A DNA stretch of 64,000 bases, taken from Prolixibacteraceae bacterium. Its GTDB lineage: Bacteria > Bacteroidota > Bacteroidia > Bacteroidales > Prolixibacteraceae. Location of the stretch: NCBI GenBank assembly GCA_025355875.1, contig JANXYV010000186.1, positions 32,301 through 96,300 of the forward strand. The letters are read 5' to 3'. Positions 52,568 through 62,100 of this stretch are shown here, piece after piece. Within the stretch, counting starts at the first letter, position 1. Each line of letters starts with the position of its first letter. A program made the position numbers and the translations under genes. The notes under the pieces are model-generated. The model searched no databases, was not told the origin of the DNA, and saw nothing but the letters and a program-made list of their open reading frames with translations.

Positions 52568-53253
52568 GTTCTTTCTTTAAGTTTTTCTTTCAGTAGTTCA
52601 ACCCCTTTCCCAGCCTTTTCCTGAATATAGGCCACATTTCGGATTGACACCTGAGGACGTTCAGGATCAATCACATAGATGGGAATTCCCTTTGGCGAAT
52701 AGTTGACCAATCCCGCTGCCGGATATACGTTCAGTGAAGTTCCGATGACTACCAGGATATCAGCGTTTTCGACAATCGGAATAGCATCATCCATAGCTGG
52801 TACTGCCTCGCCAAACCAGACAATGTGCGGCCGGAGCTGGCTGCCTTTGGCACAAAGGTCGCCAAATTTCAGTTCGCATCCTTCAATATCGTAAATCAGC
52901 GAATCATCCACCGAACTACGGGCTTTTTTAAGTTCACCATGCAAATGCAGAACTTTCGAGCTGCCGGCCCTTTCGTGCAGATCATCTACATTCTGGGTAA
53001 TGATGTGAACCTCAAAATCCTTTTCCAGATCGACCAAACCCCGATGTCCGGCATTAGGTTCTGATTCGTACAATTGCTTACGGCGGTCGTTGTAAAACTT
53101 CATGACCAGCACAGGATTTCGAGCCCATGCTTCCGGAGTGGCCACATCCATCACATCGAATTCTTCCCACAATCCGCCCATATCGCGGAAAGTTCGGATT
53201 CCGCTTTCCTGGCTCATGCCGGCTCCTGAAAGTATGACCAGTTTCTTTTTCAT
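52564..53253 (-). CDS. SIR2-family NAD-dependent deacylase
   Basis: 229 residues from ATG 53253 (MKKKLVILSGAGMSQESG); a longer upstream frame overlaps the metallophosphoesterase gene. NAD-binding GAGMSQESGIRTFR, the catalytic His and loop TQNVDDLHERAGSSKVLHLHGEL, and SLNVYPAAGLVNY. Class III markers Tyr and Arg in FYNDRR favour succinyl/malonyl removal. The usual zinc-ribbon Cys-x2-Cys after HGEL is replaced by RSSVDD, with only two Cys remaining downstream, so zinc binding is lost. This variant is known in Bacteroidota sirtuins. Symbol withheld as function may differ from CobB. Confidence 0.9.
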   Translation of the reverse strand: MKKKLVILSGAGMSQESGIRTFRDMGGLWEEFDVMDVATPEAWARNPVLVMKFYNDRRKQLYESEPNAGHRGLVDLEKDFEVHIITQNVDDLHERAGSSKVLHLHGELKKARSSVDDSLIYDIEGCELKFGDLCAKGSQLRPHIVWFGEAVPAMDDAIPIVENADILVVIGTSLNVYPAAGLVNYSPKGIPIYVIDPERPQVSIRNVAYIQEKAGKGVELLKEKLKERT

Positions 53254-53260
53254 ATTCCTA

Positions 53261-54172
53261 TCATTTGATAAATTCGCGGTTGGTGGCTCTCCGGAATCCT
53301 TCGATTGACAGATCTCCGTTTTTGTGCACATCCACAATCATCCAGGCGCTGTTTTCAGCTCCGTCGCCATCCACCATGGCATTCACCGAATAATAATGAA
53401 TTCCGTTGATTTGATTGTAACGTTCTTCATGAACATGACCCTGAAAAACACAGATTACTTTTCCGGATTGTTCCAGAACCTGCCTGACTTCAGTGGCATT
53501 CTGAACAGCTTGTTTTACATTGACCGAATCGTCGAGCATCTGATGAATGAATACAATAGCTGGGGACTGGTTGGAGTTCAGTTCCGATTTTAGCCAACGG
53601 AGCTGACTTTCAGGAATCAATGAATCGTCCCAGCTAAAGTTTCCATGATCATATTCTTTTCCTTCTTTGGTGAAATTTGCATCCAGCACTAAAAACTGAA
53701 TTCCTCTTCGTGTGAACGAATATGAACTTTCGGATTTGGGAATCCCGCTGTTTTCAACCCGTTCCAAAAACTGACTTTTTGAGATTCCATCCACATCATG
53801 GTTGCCCAGAACATGGTAAGTCGATCCGTTGAATTTATGAAAAGCGGCTTCAATTTCGGAAAGGTATTTTAGTGTATTTGGTTCGGAAGGAACTTCATCC
53901 TGATCTTTAAAATCGCCCAATTCAATCACAAAGTCGAGCTTTTCGCGGTTCAGGCGCTCGATACAATCATTCATTTTTGAAATCGACTGACGGTAGAAGC
54001 GAATTCCGGAAGGTTCGCGGTCAGCGTAATGAATGTCTGAAAGCATCCCGAACCGAAGCCGGGATTTTTCTCCATTCCCTGCCAGTAAATCAGGGGGAAA
54101 GAATAAAGCCGCTGCTGCAGTTCCGGTTATTTCAAGAAACCTTCGCCTCGAAAAGATCCATCGATTGTCCAT
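53261..54172 (-). CDS. Metallophosphoesterase, Tat-exported
   Basis: 303 residues, calcineurin-like fold. N-terminal IFSRRRFLEITGTAAAALFF is a twin-arginine-type signal. Metal-binding motifs: SDIHYAD (D), ELGDFKDQD (GD), VLGNHDVDG (GNHD), FIHQ (H) and GHVHEERY (GHxH). All five blocks are present. It is a paralogue of the gene upstream with about half identity by eye. Acts in the periplasm; substrate unknown (phosphodiester or nucleotide). Seven bp before the sirtuin start. Confidence 0.88.
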   Translation of the reverse strand: MDNRWIFSRRRFLEITGTAAAALFFPPDLLAGNGEKSRLRFGMLSDIHYADREPSGIRFYRQSISKMNDCIERLNREKLDFVIELGDFKDQDEVPSEPNTLKYLSEIEAAFHKFNGSTYHVLGNHDVDGISKSQFLERVENSGIPKSESSYSFTRRGIQFLVLDANFTKEGKEYDHGNFSWDDSLIPESQLRWLKSELNSNQSPAIVFIHQMLDDSVNVKQAVQNATEVRQVLEQSGKVICVFQGHVHEERYNQINGIHYYSVNAMVDGDGAENSAWMIVDVHKNGDLSIEGFRRATNREFIK

Positions 54173-54236
54173 CTTAAGTAATATTGCTTACCCAAAGATA
54201 TGAATTTTACCTTCTCCCCAATGCGCAGTTGATGCA

Positions 54237-55160
54237 CTACTTCTTATTGACAAGCTCCTGGTCTGATGCCTTCCTGAAGCCATGAATTTTAAGGTCACCG
54301 TTGCTATGAACATCCACAATTGCGTAGCTGTTGTTCTCCAATCCGTCTCCAAAAACGGACGCAATAAACGAATAGTAGTGAATGTGCTTGATTTTCGAAT
54401 GTCTTTCTGAATTCACATGTCCTTCAAAAACACAAAGAACATTTCCGGCATGTTCGAGTATTTTTCTGACTTCGGGAGCATTTTGGGCGCTTTTTTTCAT
54501 GCCTTTCGAATCGCCCAGCAGCTGGTGAATAAAAACAATGGCTGGGAGCCGGTTCGCTTTCAGGTCTTGTTTTAGCCATTGAATCTGTTCTACGGGAATC
54601 CATGATTCCACATTTGTGTAATTATCTTTATTATAGTCTTTCCCGTCGATGGAATAATTTCCATCCATAACAACGAAATGAACTCCTTTCTGGTTGAACG
54701 AATAGTAATTTTTATCTTTGGCAATCCCGGTGTTTTCAACTCTTTCCAGAAACTGAGACTTGGTAATACCATCCATATCGTGGTTGCCGAGAACATGGTA
54801 AGTTGGTCCGTTAAACTGATGAAAAACCGATTCGACCGTGGTTAAATACTTTAAAGTTTTGACTTCATCCGGTACCACATCCTGATCTTTAAAATCGCCA
54901 AGTTCAACAATGAAATCAACCTTTTCCTCATTCATCTTGTCAATAAACTCATGCAGTTTGTCGAGCGATTGGTTGTAAAACCGATCTTTTGCCGGTTCGC
55001 GATCGGCATAATGCACATCGGTGATCACTCCAAACCTAACCAGTTTCTTGTTCTTCTTGCTTGAAAATACGAGTGGTGAAATCAGTAATCCGACAACTAT
55101 AATTCCGGCAATTACCTGGAACTTACGTCTTGAAATAGCCCATCTACTTATATGTACCAT
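54237..55160 (-). CDS. Metallophosphoesterase, paralogue
   Basis: 307 residues from ATG 55160, supported by the -7 box at 55175-55182; a GTG further upstream overlaps that box. SRRKFQVIAGIIVVGLLISP is a signal or signal-anchor. Motifs TDVHYAD, ELGDFKDQD, VLGNHDMDG, FIHQ and GHVNSER. The last motif has Asn in place of the usual His (GHxN versus GHxH), a possible difference in metal site from its neighbour. First gene of the run reaching to 50.5 kb. Confidence 0.88.
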   Translation of the reverse strand: MVHISRWAISRRKFQVIAGIIVVGLLISPLVFSSKKNKKLVRFGVITDVHYADREPAKDRFYNQSLDKLHEFIDKMNEEKVDFIVELGDFKDQDVVPDEVKTLKYLTTVESVFHQFNGPTYHVLGNHDMDGITKSQFLERVENTGIAKDKNYYSFNQKGVHFVVMDGNYSIDGKDYNKDNYTNVESWIPVEQIQWLKQDLKANRLPAIVFIHQLLGDSKGMKKSAQNAPEVRKILEHAGNVLCVFEGHVNSERHSKIKHIHYYSFIASVFGDGLENNSYAIVDVHSNGDLKIHGFRKASDQELVNKK

Positions 55161-55174
55161 GAATAAATTTTGCA

Positions 55175-55182
55175 CAAAGATA
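55175..55182 (-). promoter_or_regulatory. -7 box of the metallophosphoesterase operon
   Basis: TATCTTTG on the minus strand, 14 bp before the ATG at 55160. It fits TAnnTTTG; no -33 noted. Confidence 0.5.
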
Positions 55183-55269
55183 AGAATCTTAATTCGTGCA
55201 TGTGATTCTGTTTCGCAGCATACCCGTTAAAATCTTTTTTAATCATCCAAAAATTACGATTCAGTTGAA

Positions 55270-55277
55270 TACCTTTG
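55270..55277 (+). promoter_or_regulatory. -7 box ahead of the Nudix-like gene
   Basis: TACCTTTG on the plus strand, 62 bp before the ATG at 55340. It fits TAnnTTTG. Confidence 0.4.
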
Positions 55278-55339
55278 GAAATGCTTGTACTATTTTGCAG
55301 GTGCAATACTGATCATCAATTCCTATTCTTTTTACCGAC

Positions 55340-55822
55340 ATGAACAACCATAGTATTCAAACCCTTAGCTTTATTTTCGATAACAAAACCGACCACTTGC
55401 TTCTTCATCAGATTTCTGCTGTGGGTATGCTTAAATGGAAGCATTCAGGCATCAAAGGAAGTATTGGCCAGCAGGAAGACCTGAATGAAGCGGCTGTCAG
55501 GAGCATCGTTGAAGCCAGCGGACTTAAGGTTTCGCAGGCCGTTTTGCGAGGAGTAATTAAAACCTTTCAGCCCGAAAGCCAGAAGGCCATCATTTATTTT
55601 ATTTTCGAATCGTCCCGTTTTTCCGGAGAATTGGAAAGCAAACTTCCGGGCCGCCTGAAATGGATCGATATACTGGATATTTTTAATCTCGAAATGGAAC
55701 CCCTGGTTCAGGAACTGATGCCCCGCTTGCTCGACGGGGAAAGCTTCTTTGAGGGAACGATATTTATGGACAGCCAGGACAAGGTTTTGAGTTCCGACAT
55801 TCGGATTTGCAATTCGATTTAG
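55340..55822 (+). CDS. Degenerate Nudix-fold protein
   Basis: 160 residues. A Nudix box is visible at G40-x5-E46-x7-R54-SIVEA-S-G61, but the catalytic REUxEE is changed: E55 is Ser and E59 is Ala; only one Glu (E58) of the set stays. So metal-dependent hydrolysis is probably lost or altered. The rest fits Nudix strands (LSFIFDNKTDHLLLHQI, IIYFIFESSRFSG). It may instead bind nucleotides or act as a regulator, as with other inactive Nudix proteins. No adjacent operon partner; an aspartokinase follows on the same strand. Confidence 0.6.
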   Translation: MNNHSIQTLSFIFDNKTDHLLLHQISAVGMLKWKHSGIKGSIGQQEDLNEAAVRSIVEASGLKVSQAVLRGVIKTFQPESQKAIIYFIFESSRFSGELESKLPGRLKWIDILDIFNLEMEPLVQELMPRLLDGESFFEGTIFMDSQDKVLSSDIRICNSI

Positions 55823-55892
55823 GAGTCGGGTAATTTTTCGAAGAAAGCTTCCGAATAAATTTCATATTCATCGCTTGGCAGTCCGATTTTTT

Positions 55893-55900
55893 TATTTTTG
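55893..55900 (+). promoter_or_regulatory. -7 box of the aspartokinase gene
   Basis: TATTTTTG fits TAnnTTTG, 25 bp before the ATG at 55926; supports that start over the earlier in-frame ATG at 55875. Confidence 0.45.
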
Positions 55901-55925
55901 CCAACTTAAATATATTCATTCAATC

Positions 55926-57173
55926 ATGAAAGTTTTCAAATTTGGTGGAGCTTCCGTCAGCTCGGCCGTTGCTGTCCGCAATTCGGTCAATATTCTGAAA
56001 ATGTATCCCGGGAACAAGGTTTTGGTAATTTCGGCCATGGGCAAAACGACCAATGCACTCGAAATTGTGGCCCGGAAATATTTCAGCCAGGACCCGGAAG
56101 TCTGGAATATATTTCAGGAAGTAAAAGCATATCACTCCGGAATTATCACCGAACTCTGGGGCCAAGCTGTTTTGCTTCCTGAAGTTGAAAAGTTGTTTGA
56201 CCAGATGAACAACCGGATCAAAGGCGAACGGTCGATGAATTTTGATTACGAATATGATCAGATTGTGGCATTCGGCGAATTGATTTCTACTCAAATCATC
56301 AGTTTGTATTTCAATTATATCGGGATAAATAACCGGTGGATTGATGTCAGGAATTGCCTGAAAACCGACGATTTGTATCGCGAATCGAACATCAATTGGG
56401 AACTTTCGGCCCGGCTTGCCAAACGTTTGTTCACTTTCGAATCCGACGATCTGTACATCACGCAGGGTTTTATCGGCGGAACGCTGACCAACCAGACAAC
56501 CACGCTGGGTCGCGAAGGATCGGATTATACAGCGGCTATCCTGGCCAACCTGCTCGACGCCGAAGAAGTGAGCATCTGGAAAAATGTTCCGGGAATACTG
56601 AATGCCGATCCTGACTTCTTCCCGAACACGCAGAAACTCGACGAGTTGTCATATAAGGAAGCCATTGAATTGTCGTATTCAGGGGCCAAAGTAATTCATC
56701 CAAAAACCATTAAACCCCTTCAAAACAAGAATATTCCGCTGTTCGTGAAGTCGTTTCTCGAGCCTGAAAAACAGGGAACAATCATTCATTCTGTCGAACA
56801 TCCGCTCGAACTGGTTCCGGTGATCATCGTCAAAAAGAATATGGCGCTCATTACGCTGACGCCTTACGATTTTTCGTTTATCAGCATCAACAGCGTTTCG
56901 GAAGTGTTTAGTTTGTGTGCCAAATACCGGTTGAAAGTGGGGCTTTTGCAGCAATCGGCCCTCGATCTTTCACTGGCCTTCGACGAGCCGGAACTGGGGA
57001 TTGAACCACTCATCAGTCAGTTGCAGCAAAAGTTTGAAGTCAAATACAATACCGGGCTCGATCTGGTAACGATCCGGTATTATTTGCCGGAAACCGTGAC
57101 CCAGATTTCAGCAGGACGAAAAGTATATGTAGAACAAAAAAGCCGCAGGACAGCCAGAATGTTACTGAAATAA
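55926..57173 (+). CDS. lysC: Aspartate kinase
   Basis: 415 residues. MKVFKFGGASVSSAVAVRNS is the aspartokinase N-terminal KFGG motif, then LVISAMGKTTNAL, FGELISTQI, FIGGTLTNQTTTLGREGSDYTAA (ATP and aspartate binding) and SYKEAIELSYSGAKVIHPKT. C-terminal ACT-like regulatory region (LVPVIIVKKNMALITLTPYDFSF). First step of the Lys/Met/Thr/Ile branch. Monofunctional, no homoserine dehydrogenase fusion. lysC is the generic symbol; thrA-like or other isozyme assignment is not possible. Confidence 0.9.
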   Translation: MKVFKFGGASVSSAVAVRNSVNILKMYPGNKVLVISAMGKTTNALEIVARKYFSQDPEVWNIFQEVKAYHSGIITELWGQAVLLPEVEKLFDQMNNRIKGERSMNFDYEYDQIVAFGELISTQIISLYFNYIGINNRWIDVRNCLKTDDLYRESNINWELSARLAKRLFTFESDDLYITQGFIGGTLTNQTTTLGREGSDYTAAILANLLDAEEVSIWKNVPGILNADPDFFPNTQKLDELSYKEAIELSYSGAKVIHPKTIKPLQNKNIPLFVKSFLEPEKQGTIIHSVEHPLELVPVIIVKKNMALITLTPYDFSFISINSVSEVFSLCAKYRLKVGLLQQSALDLSLAFDEPELGIEPLISQLQQKFEVKYNTGLDLVTIRYYLPETVTQISAGRKVYVEQKSRRTARMLLK

Positions 57174-57182
57174 TTGATAACC

Positions 57183-58097
57183 ATGCTATCCAGAAGAAAC
57201 CTTTTTAAAACTGCTGCTCTGGCTTCGGCTGCAGCGATCTTGCCTCACAAAGGATTTTCAAGAAGCTCCGGAAACTCCGGAACATTTCGGTTTTGCCTGA
57301 ACACCAGCACCATCAGCGGACAGAAACCCGGATTGCTGAAGTATATCGATATTGCTTCGGAAGCCGGATACGATGGGATTGAACTTTGGGTGAGTGATGT
57401 GAAACAGCATCTGGAATCCGGAAATTCAGCTCAGTCACTTCAGAAATATATTTCGGAGATGAACTTGAAGGTTGAAAATGCGATTGGATTTGCACCCTGG
57501 TTGCAGGGAAAACCAGGTTTCGACCAGATGAAATCAGAAATGGAAATGATGGCTAAAATTGGTTGCAGACGAATTGCAGCGCCGGCTGCAGGAATTCCAT
57601 ACGACCAGCCCTTTGATCTGATGGAAATGGGCAGAAAATACAAGGAATTGCTTGATCTTGGCCGAAAGACTGGTGTGATGCCGATCCTTGAATTCTGGGG
57701 AGGATCGAAAGCGCTGTATCATCTGGGCCATGCGATGATGGTGGCCGCGGTGGCCAACGATCCGGATGTCCGAATTTTAGCCGATGTATTTCATCTTTTT
57801 AAAGGAAACTCTGGTTTTGATTCACTGAAAATGCTTGATGGCCATGTGATTGAGATATTCCACATGAATGATTTTGTTTCATCGATTTCTCGCGAAAAGC
57901 AAAACGACAGTGATCGTGTGTATCCTGGTGATGGGGCAGCGCCTATGAAACAAATCCTGACTGACCTGAAAAACATGGGCGGAACCAAAATCCTGTCGCT
58001 CGAATTGTTTAACGAAACCTATTGGAAACAGGATCCTTTGCTGGTAGCTAAAACCGGCTTGATGAAAATGAAGGACCTGGTGAGAGAGATCGATTAA
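57183..58097 (+). CDS. Xylose-isomerase-like TIM-barrel protein, exported
   Basis: 304 residues from ATG 57183 (TTG three codons upstream is weak). N-terminal LSRRNLFKTAALASAAA is a Tat-type signal. The body is the AP-endonuclease-2/sugar-phosphate isomerase-epimerase fold: AGYDGIELWVSD, VENAIGFAPW, ILEFWGG, ILADVFHLFKG and IEIFHMNDF with metal-ligand type E/D/H at the strand ends. The substrate is probably a sugar. Ten bp after the aspartokinase stop; relation to it is not evident. Confidence 0.82.
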   Translation: MLSRRNLFKTAALASAAAILPHKGFSRSSGNSGTFRFCLNTSTISGQKPGLLKYIDIASEAGYDGIELWVSDVKQHLESGNSAQSLQKYISEMNLKVENAIGFAPWLQGKPGFDQMKSEMEMMAKIGCRRIAAPAAGIPYDQPFDLMEMGRKYKELLDLGRKTGVMPILEFWGGSKALYHLGHAMMVAAVANDPDVRILADVFHLFKGNSGFDSLKMLDGHVIEIFHMNDFVSSISREKQNDSDRVYPGDGAAPMKQILTDLKNMGGTKILSLELFNETYWKQDPLLVAKTGLMKMKDLVREID

Positions 58098-58150
58098 TAT
58101 GCGAATACATTCATATCAGGCGAACTTCAGCCAAACGATACTTCAAGAGA

Positions 58151-59038
58151 TCAGCGGGTTTCGTCGAAGGTTTTGATCTTGGAAATTACCTGTTGTTCGG
58201 CCATATCATACATTTCACGAATAAATTCGTCGTTGAAATTGAGGGTTCGTTCTTCAAAAGGCATATCCGGGATTCGGTCAAACAACCTTTCTTTGGCCAC
58301 TTTCAGATCTTTCCCATAAATATGGAATGAGTCGGCCTGCCAGTTCAGGCGGCCAAGTTTAACGGTTCTTCCGGTTTTTTTGGCGACACCGGCGGCAATC
58401 ACTTCCTTGTTAAACTGCACAAATCCAAACATATTCATAAAATTGGCGCCCCAGGCATCGTTGCTCCGGAAACGGATATTGCAGTTCAGCCAATAGATTC
58501 CTTCCTCATCTTCCAGAATGCGGTACCACAACGATTGGAGGCATGGCGGATCGTAACATTCCAGATCAATGTTCGGCATCCAGGTAGTCATTTGTGCCTG
58601 ACGGGTAAATGGTTGTTTGGCAAGTTTATCGATAACCGACTGAACCTGATCGACTTTGAACGGTCCGATTTCCTGCGATTTCCCATCGACCAGTTCTTTC
58701 CAGACGCCGTAATTCTGCATTCGTCCATGATAAGTGTATTCCCATCGGGTATCGCCTTCAAGGTTCATATTTTTGGTCCAGTGGTCTTTATACCCTTTCA
58801 GTTCCAAAACGTATTCCTTCAGGTCGTCAATTCCACCCGGGAAAGCCATGTGGATCATCGGGTCAGTTTCTGGCTCTTCGATGGTGATGTTCATCGTGCA
58901 ATCCATACTTTCAGGATCTTCAGGTTTGTCGTACTGGGTCTTAAAACGGGTGCCCTGTTCATAAACAGCGGTTAGTGCAGCTTCATAAGCTTCCGCAAGT
59001 GTTTTTCGGGTCACTGAAATAACCGGGATATTCTTCAT
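58151..59038 (-). CDS. Atypical thymidylate synthase-family protein
   Basis: 295 residues, not the standard ThyA sequence. Core residues are nevertheless there: catalytic Cys166 in YDPPCLQSLWYRI, the RSND phosphate-binding loop (191-194), N202 at the place that selects dUMP over dCMP, and the ribose-binding H239/Y241 in DSFHIYGKD. Residues 50-130 are a family-specific N-terminal part. Likely role: reductive methylation of dUMP or a related nucleotide. Whether the organism also has ThyA or ThyX is unknown. Divergent from mfd. Confidence 0.68.
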   Translation of the reverse strand: MKNIPVISVTRKTLAEAYEAALTAVYEQGTRFKTQYDKPEDPESMDCTMNITIEEPETDPMIHMAFPGGIDDLKEYVLELKGYKDHWTKNMNLEGDTRWEYTYHGRMQNYGVWKELVDGKSQEIGPFKVDQVQSVIDKLAKQPFTRQAQMTTWMPNIDLECYDPPCLQSLWYRILEDEEGIYWLNCNIRFRSNDAWGANFMNMFGFVQFNKEVIAAGVAKKTGRTVKLGRLNWQADSFHIYGKDLKVAKERLFDRIPDMPFEERTLNFNDEFIREMYDMAEQQVISKIKTFDETR

Positions 59039-59147
59039 TTTGAATTGGTGTTTGGTCAGGCGATAAAGCTAGAAAATATCAAATGCCAATCAGTGGATTT
59101 GGAATGGATTTTCTGAACAATCTATCAACAGCGCATTTTAACATCGA

Positions 59148-59177
59148 ATTGTATCCATGGATTTATGCGTACATTTG
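59148..59177 (+). promoter_or_regulatory. mfd promoter, downstream of the first ATG
   Basis: ATTG (59148-59151) and TACATTTG (59170-59177), 18 bp apart. The ATG at 59165 lies inside this element, so the transcript would begin after it. Confidence 0.55.
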
Positions 59178-62100
59178 CGCCAAACATTTTGATTTTGGAG
59201 CGGAAGGATTTCAGGAGCCTGTTCAGAAAGCATGATCTGACCAGCGGATTATGCAAGTTGTTAAATACCCCGGGTGAAAAGGTTCACCTGCAGGGACTTG
59301 TCGGCTCATCGCGAAGCATTCTCGCCTGTTTACTTTCCGAAGAAATACAAAAAACCTTCGTTATTTGCCTGAACGACAAGGAAGAAGCAGCCTATTTTTA
59401 CGACGATCTGAACGTGCTCGAACCGGAAGTTCTGGTTCTGTTTTTCCCTTCTTCATACAAACGATCGGTACATTACGAAACCATCGAACAGGAAAACATC
59501 ATTCTCCGGACCGAGGTTCTCAACAGTCTGAAAGCTGAAAAGCCTTTGCTCATTGTTACTTACCCTGAAGCTCTGGTCGAAAAGGTGATTTCAATTGAAG
59601 GTCTGGCTTCGCACACGTTTCAGGTCTCGAACGGCGATAAATTGTCCATTGAATTTGTAAACGAAGTGCTGTACGAATACGGTTTCGAGCGGGTTGACTT
59701 TGTGTATGAACCGGGCCAGTATTCCATTCGCGGAAGCATCGTCGATGTGTATTCCTATTCGAGCGAAGATCCATACCGCCTCGATTTCTTTGGCGACGAG
59801 GTGGATACCATCCGAAGTTTTAATCTTGATAACCAGATTTCGAAGGAAGCGCTGAGCCGGATCAGCATCATTCCGAACATTCAGCAGGATTTGAAAGACG
59901 AAGAACGCATCAGCTTCCTGGATTTTATTCCGGCAGATTCGTTGCTTTTTTTGAATGATATTCAGTTGATTGTTGACCTGATTCAGTTTAATTTTGAACA
60001 GACGGTTGAAAAAGCTGAACCCGAAGAGGAACGAAAAATATGGTTCACCAAACTACTTTCAGGTGACGTTTTCAGCAAAGAGATTAAGCGCTTCAGCTGT
60101 GTCGAATTTGGGCAAAAAATCTATTTCAGACATTCCAAAAAAGTTACTTACCATACTAATCATCAACCCGTTTTCCATAAAAATTTTGATATGCTGGCCG
60201 AAAACCTGGTGGACTATCAGGATCTCGGCTTCACCAATTATATTTTATCGGCCAACGTTTCGCAAACCGATCGTCTGAAAGCGATTTTCGAAGATAAAGG
60301 CCTGAAAGTAAGTTTCCGGCCAGTAAATTTCACCTTGCACGAAGGTTTCATCGATCACGACCGGAAGATTTGCTGCTACACCGACCACCAGATTTTTGAA
60401 CGTTATCACCGGTTCCAGATCAAATCGCGAAAGGCCGAGCGCGATAGCATCACTTTCAAGGAATTGAACAAACTTCATCAGGGCGATTGGGTAGTGCACA
60501 TCGATCACGGCATCGGGAAGTTTATGGGACTGGTCAAAACCGAGGTCGATGGCAAACTTCAGGAAGCTATCAGGCTGAATTACAAAGATAACGACGTGTT
60601 GCTGGTGAGTATTCAAAACCTGCACCGCATTTCGAAATACAAGGGGAAGGACGGCACCGATCCGAACATCAGCAAGCTGGGCAGTGGTGCCTGGCAGAAA
60701 ATGAAGGATCGCACCAAACTGAAAGTCAAAGATATTGCCAAGGAATTGATCGAATTGTACGCGCAGCGGCTTCAAGAAACCGGGTTTGCCTTTTCTCCCG
60801 ATTCGTACCTTCAGACCGAACTCGAGGCGTCGTTCATTTACGAAGACACGCCCGACCAGGTAAAATCGACTATTGCGGTAAAAGCCGACATGGAGAAGGA
60901 AATTCCGATGGACCGGCTGGTGTGCGGCGACGTGGGTTTCGGCAAGACCGAGATTGCCATCCGCGCAGCGTTCAAGGCGGTGGCCGACAGCAAACAAGTG
61001 GCTGTGTTGGTTCCGACAACGCTTCTGGCGCTTCAGCATTTCAAAACCTTCACCGACCGGCTGGCCGATTTTCCTGCAAAAGTGGAATACATCAGCCGGT
61101 TGCGGAAAGCCGCCGATGTGAAGCAGGTTCTCGACGACACCAAAGCAGGAAAAGTGGATATCCTGATCGGAACACACAAATTGATCGGCAAACAAGTCAT
61201 TTTCAAGGATCTCGGTCTTCTCATTGTGGATGAGGAACAGAAATTCGGCGTTTCGGTCAAAGAAAAACTGAAACAGATGAAGGTGAATGTCGACACGCTC
61301 ACACTGACTGCCACGCCTATTCCTCGAACCTTGCAATTTTCAATGATGGGCGCCCGCGATTTGTCGATCATCCAAACCGCGCCGCCCAACCGTTACCCGA
61401 TCACCACCGAACTTCATGGTTTTAGCGAAGATATTATCCGTGAGGCGATTCAATACGAGATGGCCCGCGATGGACAGGTGTTTTTCCTGCATAACCGGGT
61501 GTCGAACATTTACGAGGTGGAGGCTGTCATCAAAAAGATTGTTCCGGGAGTGCGCACTGTGGTTGGGCATGGCCAGATGGACGGCGAAAAGCTCGAGAAT
61601 GTGATGATGAATTTCATCAACGGCGAGTTCGACGTTCTAATTTCGACCACCATCATCGAATCGGGTCTCGATATTCCGAATGCCAATACCATTATTATTA
61701 ACCATGCTGAGAATTTCGGGCTGAGCGACCTTCACCAATTGCGCGGAAGAGTAGGCCGATCGAATAAAAAAGCATTCTGTTACCTGCTTGCGCCGCCACT
61801 TTCGACGGTTACCAACGAAGCCCGCCGTCGTTTGCGTGCCATCGAAGAATTTTCGGAACTAGGCAGCGGTTTCAACATTGCCATGCAGGATCTGGACATC
61901 CGCGGCGCCGGTAATCTGCTGGGCGCCGAACAGAGCGGTTTTATTGCCGACATTGGTTTCGAAACCTACCACCGAATCCTGAACGAAGCGATTCAGGAAT
62001 TGAAACAAACCGAATTTAAAGAACTCTTCAAGGACGAAACAGATGATTCGTCGCAGGCATTCCTGAACGTGAAATTCGGAAGCGACTGCCAGATCGACAC

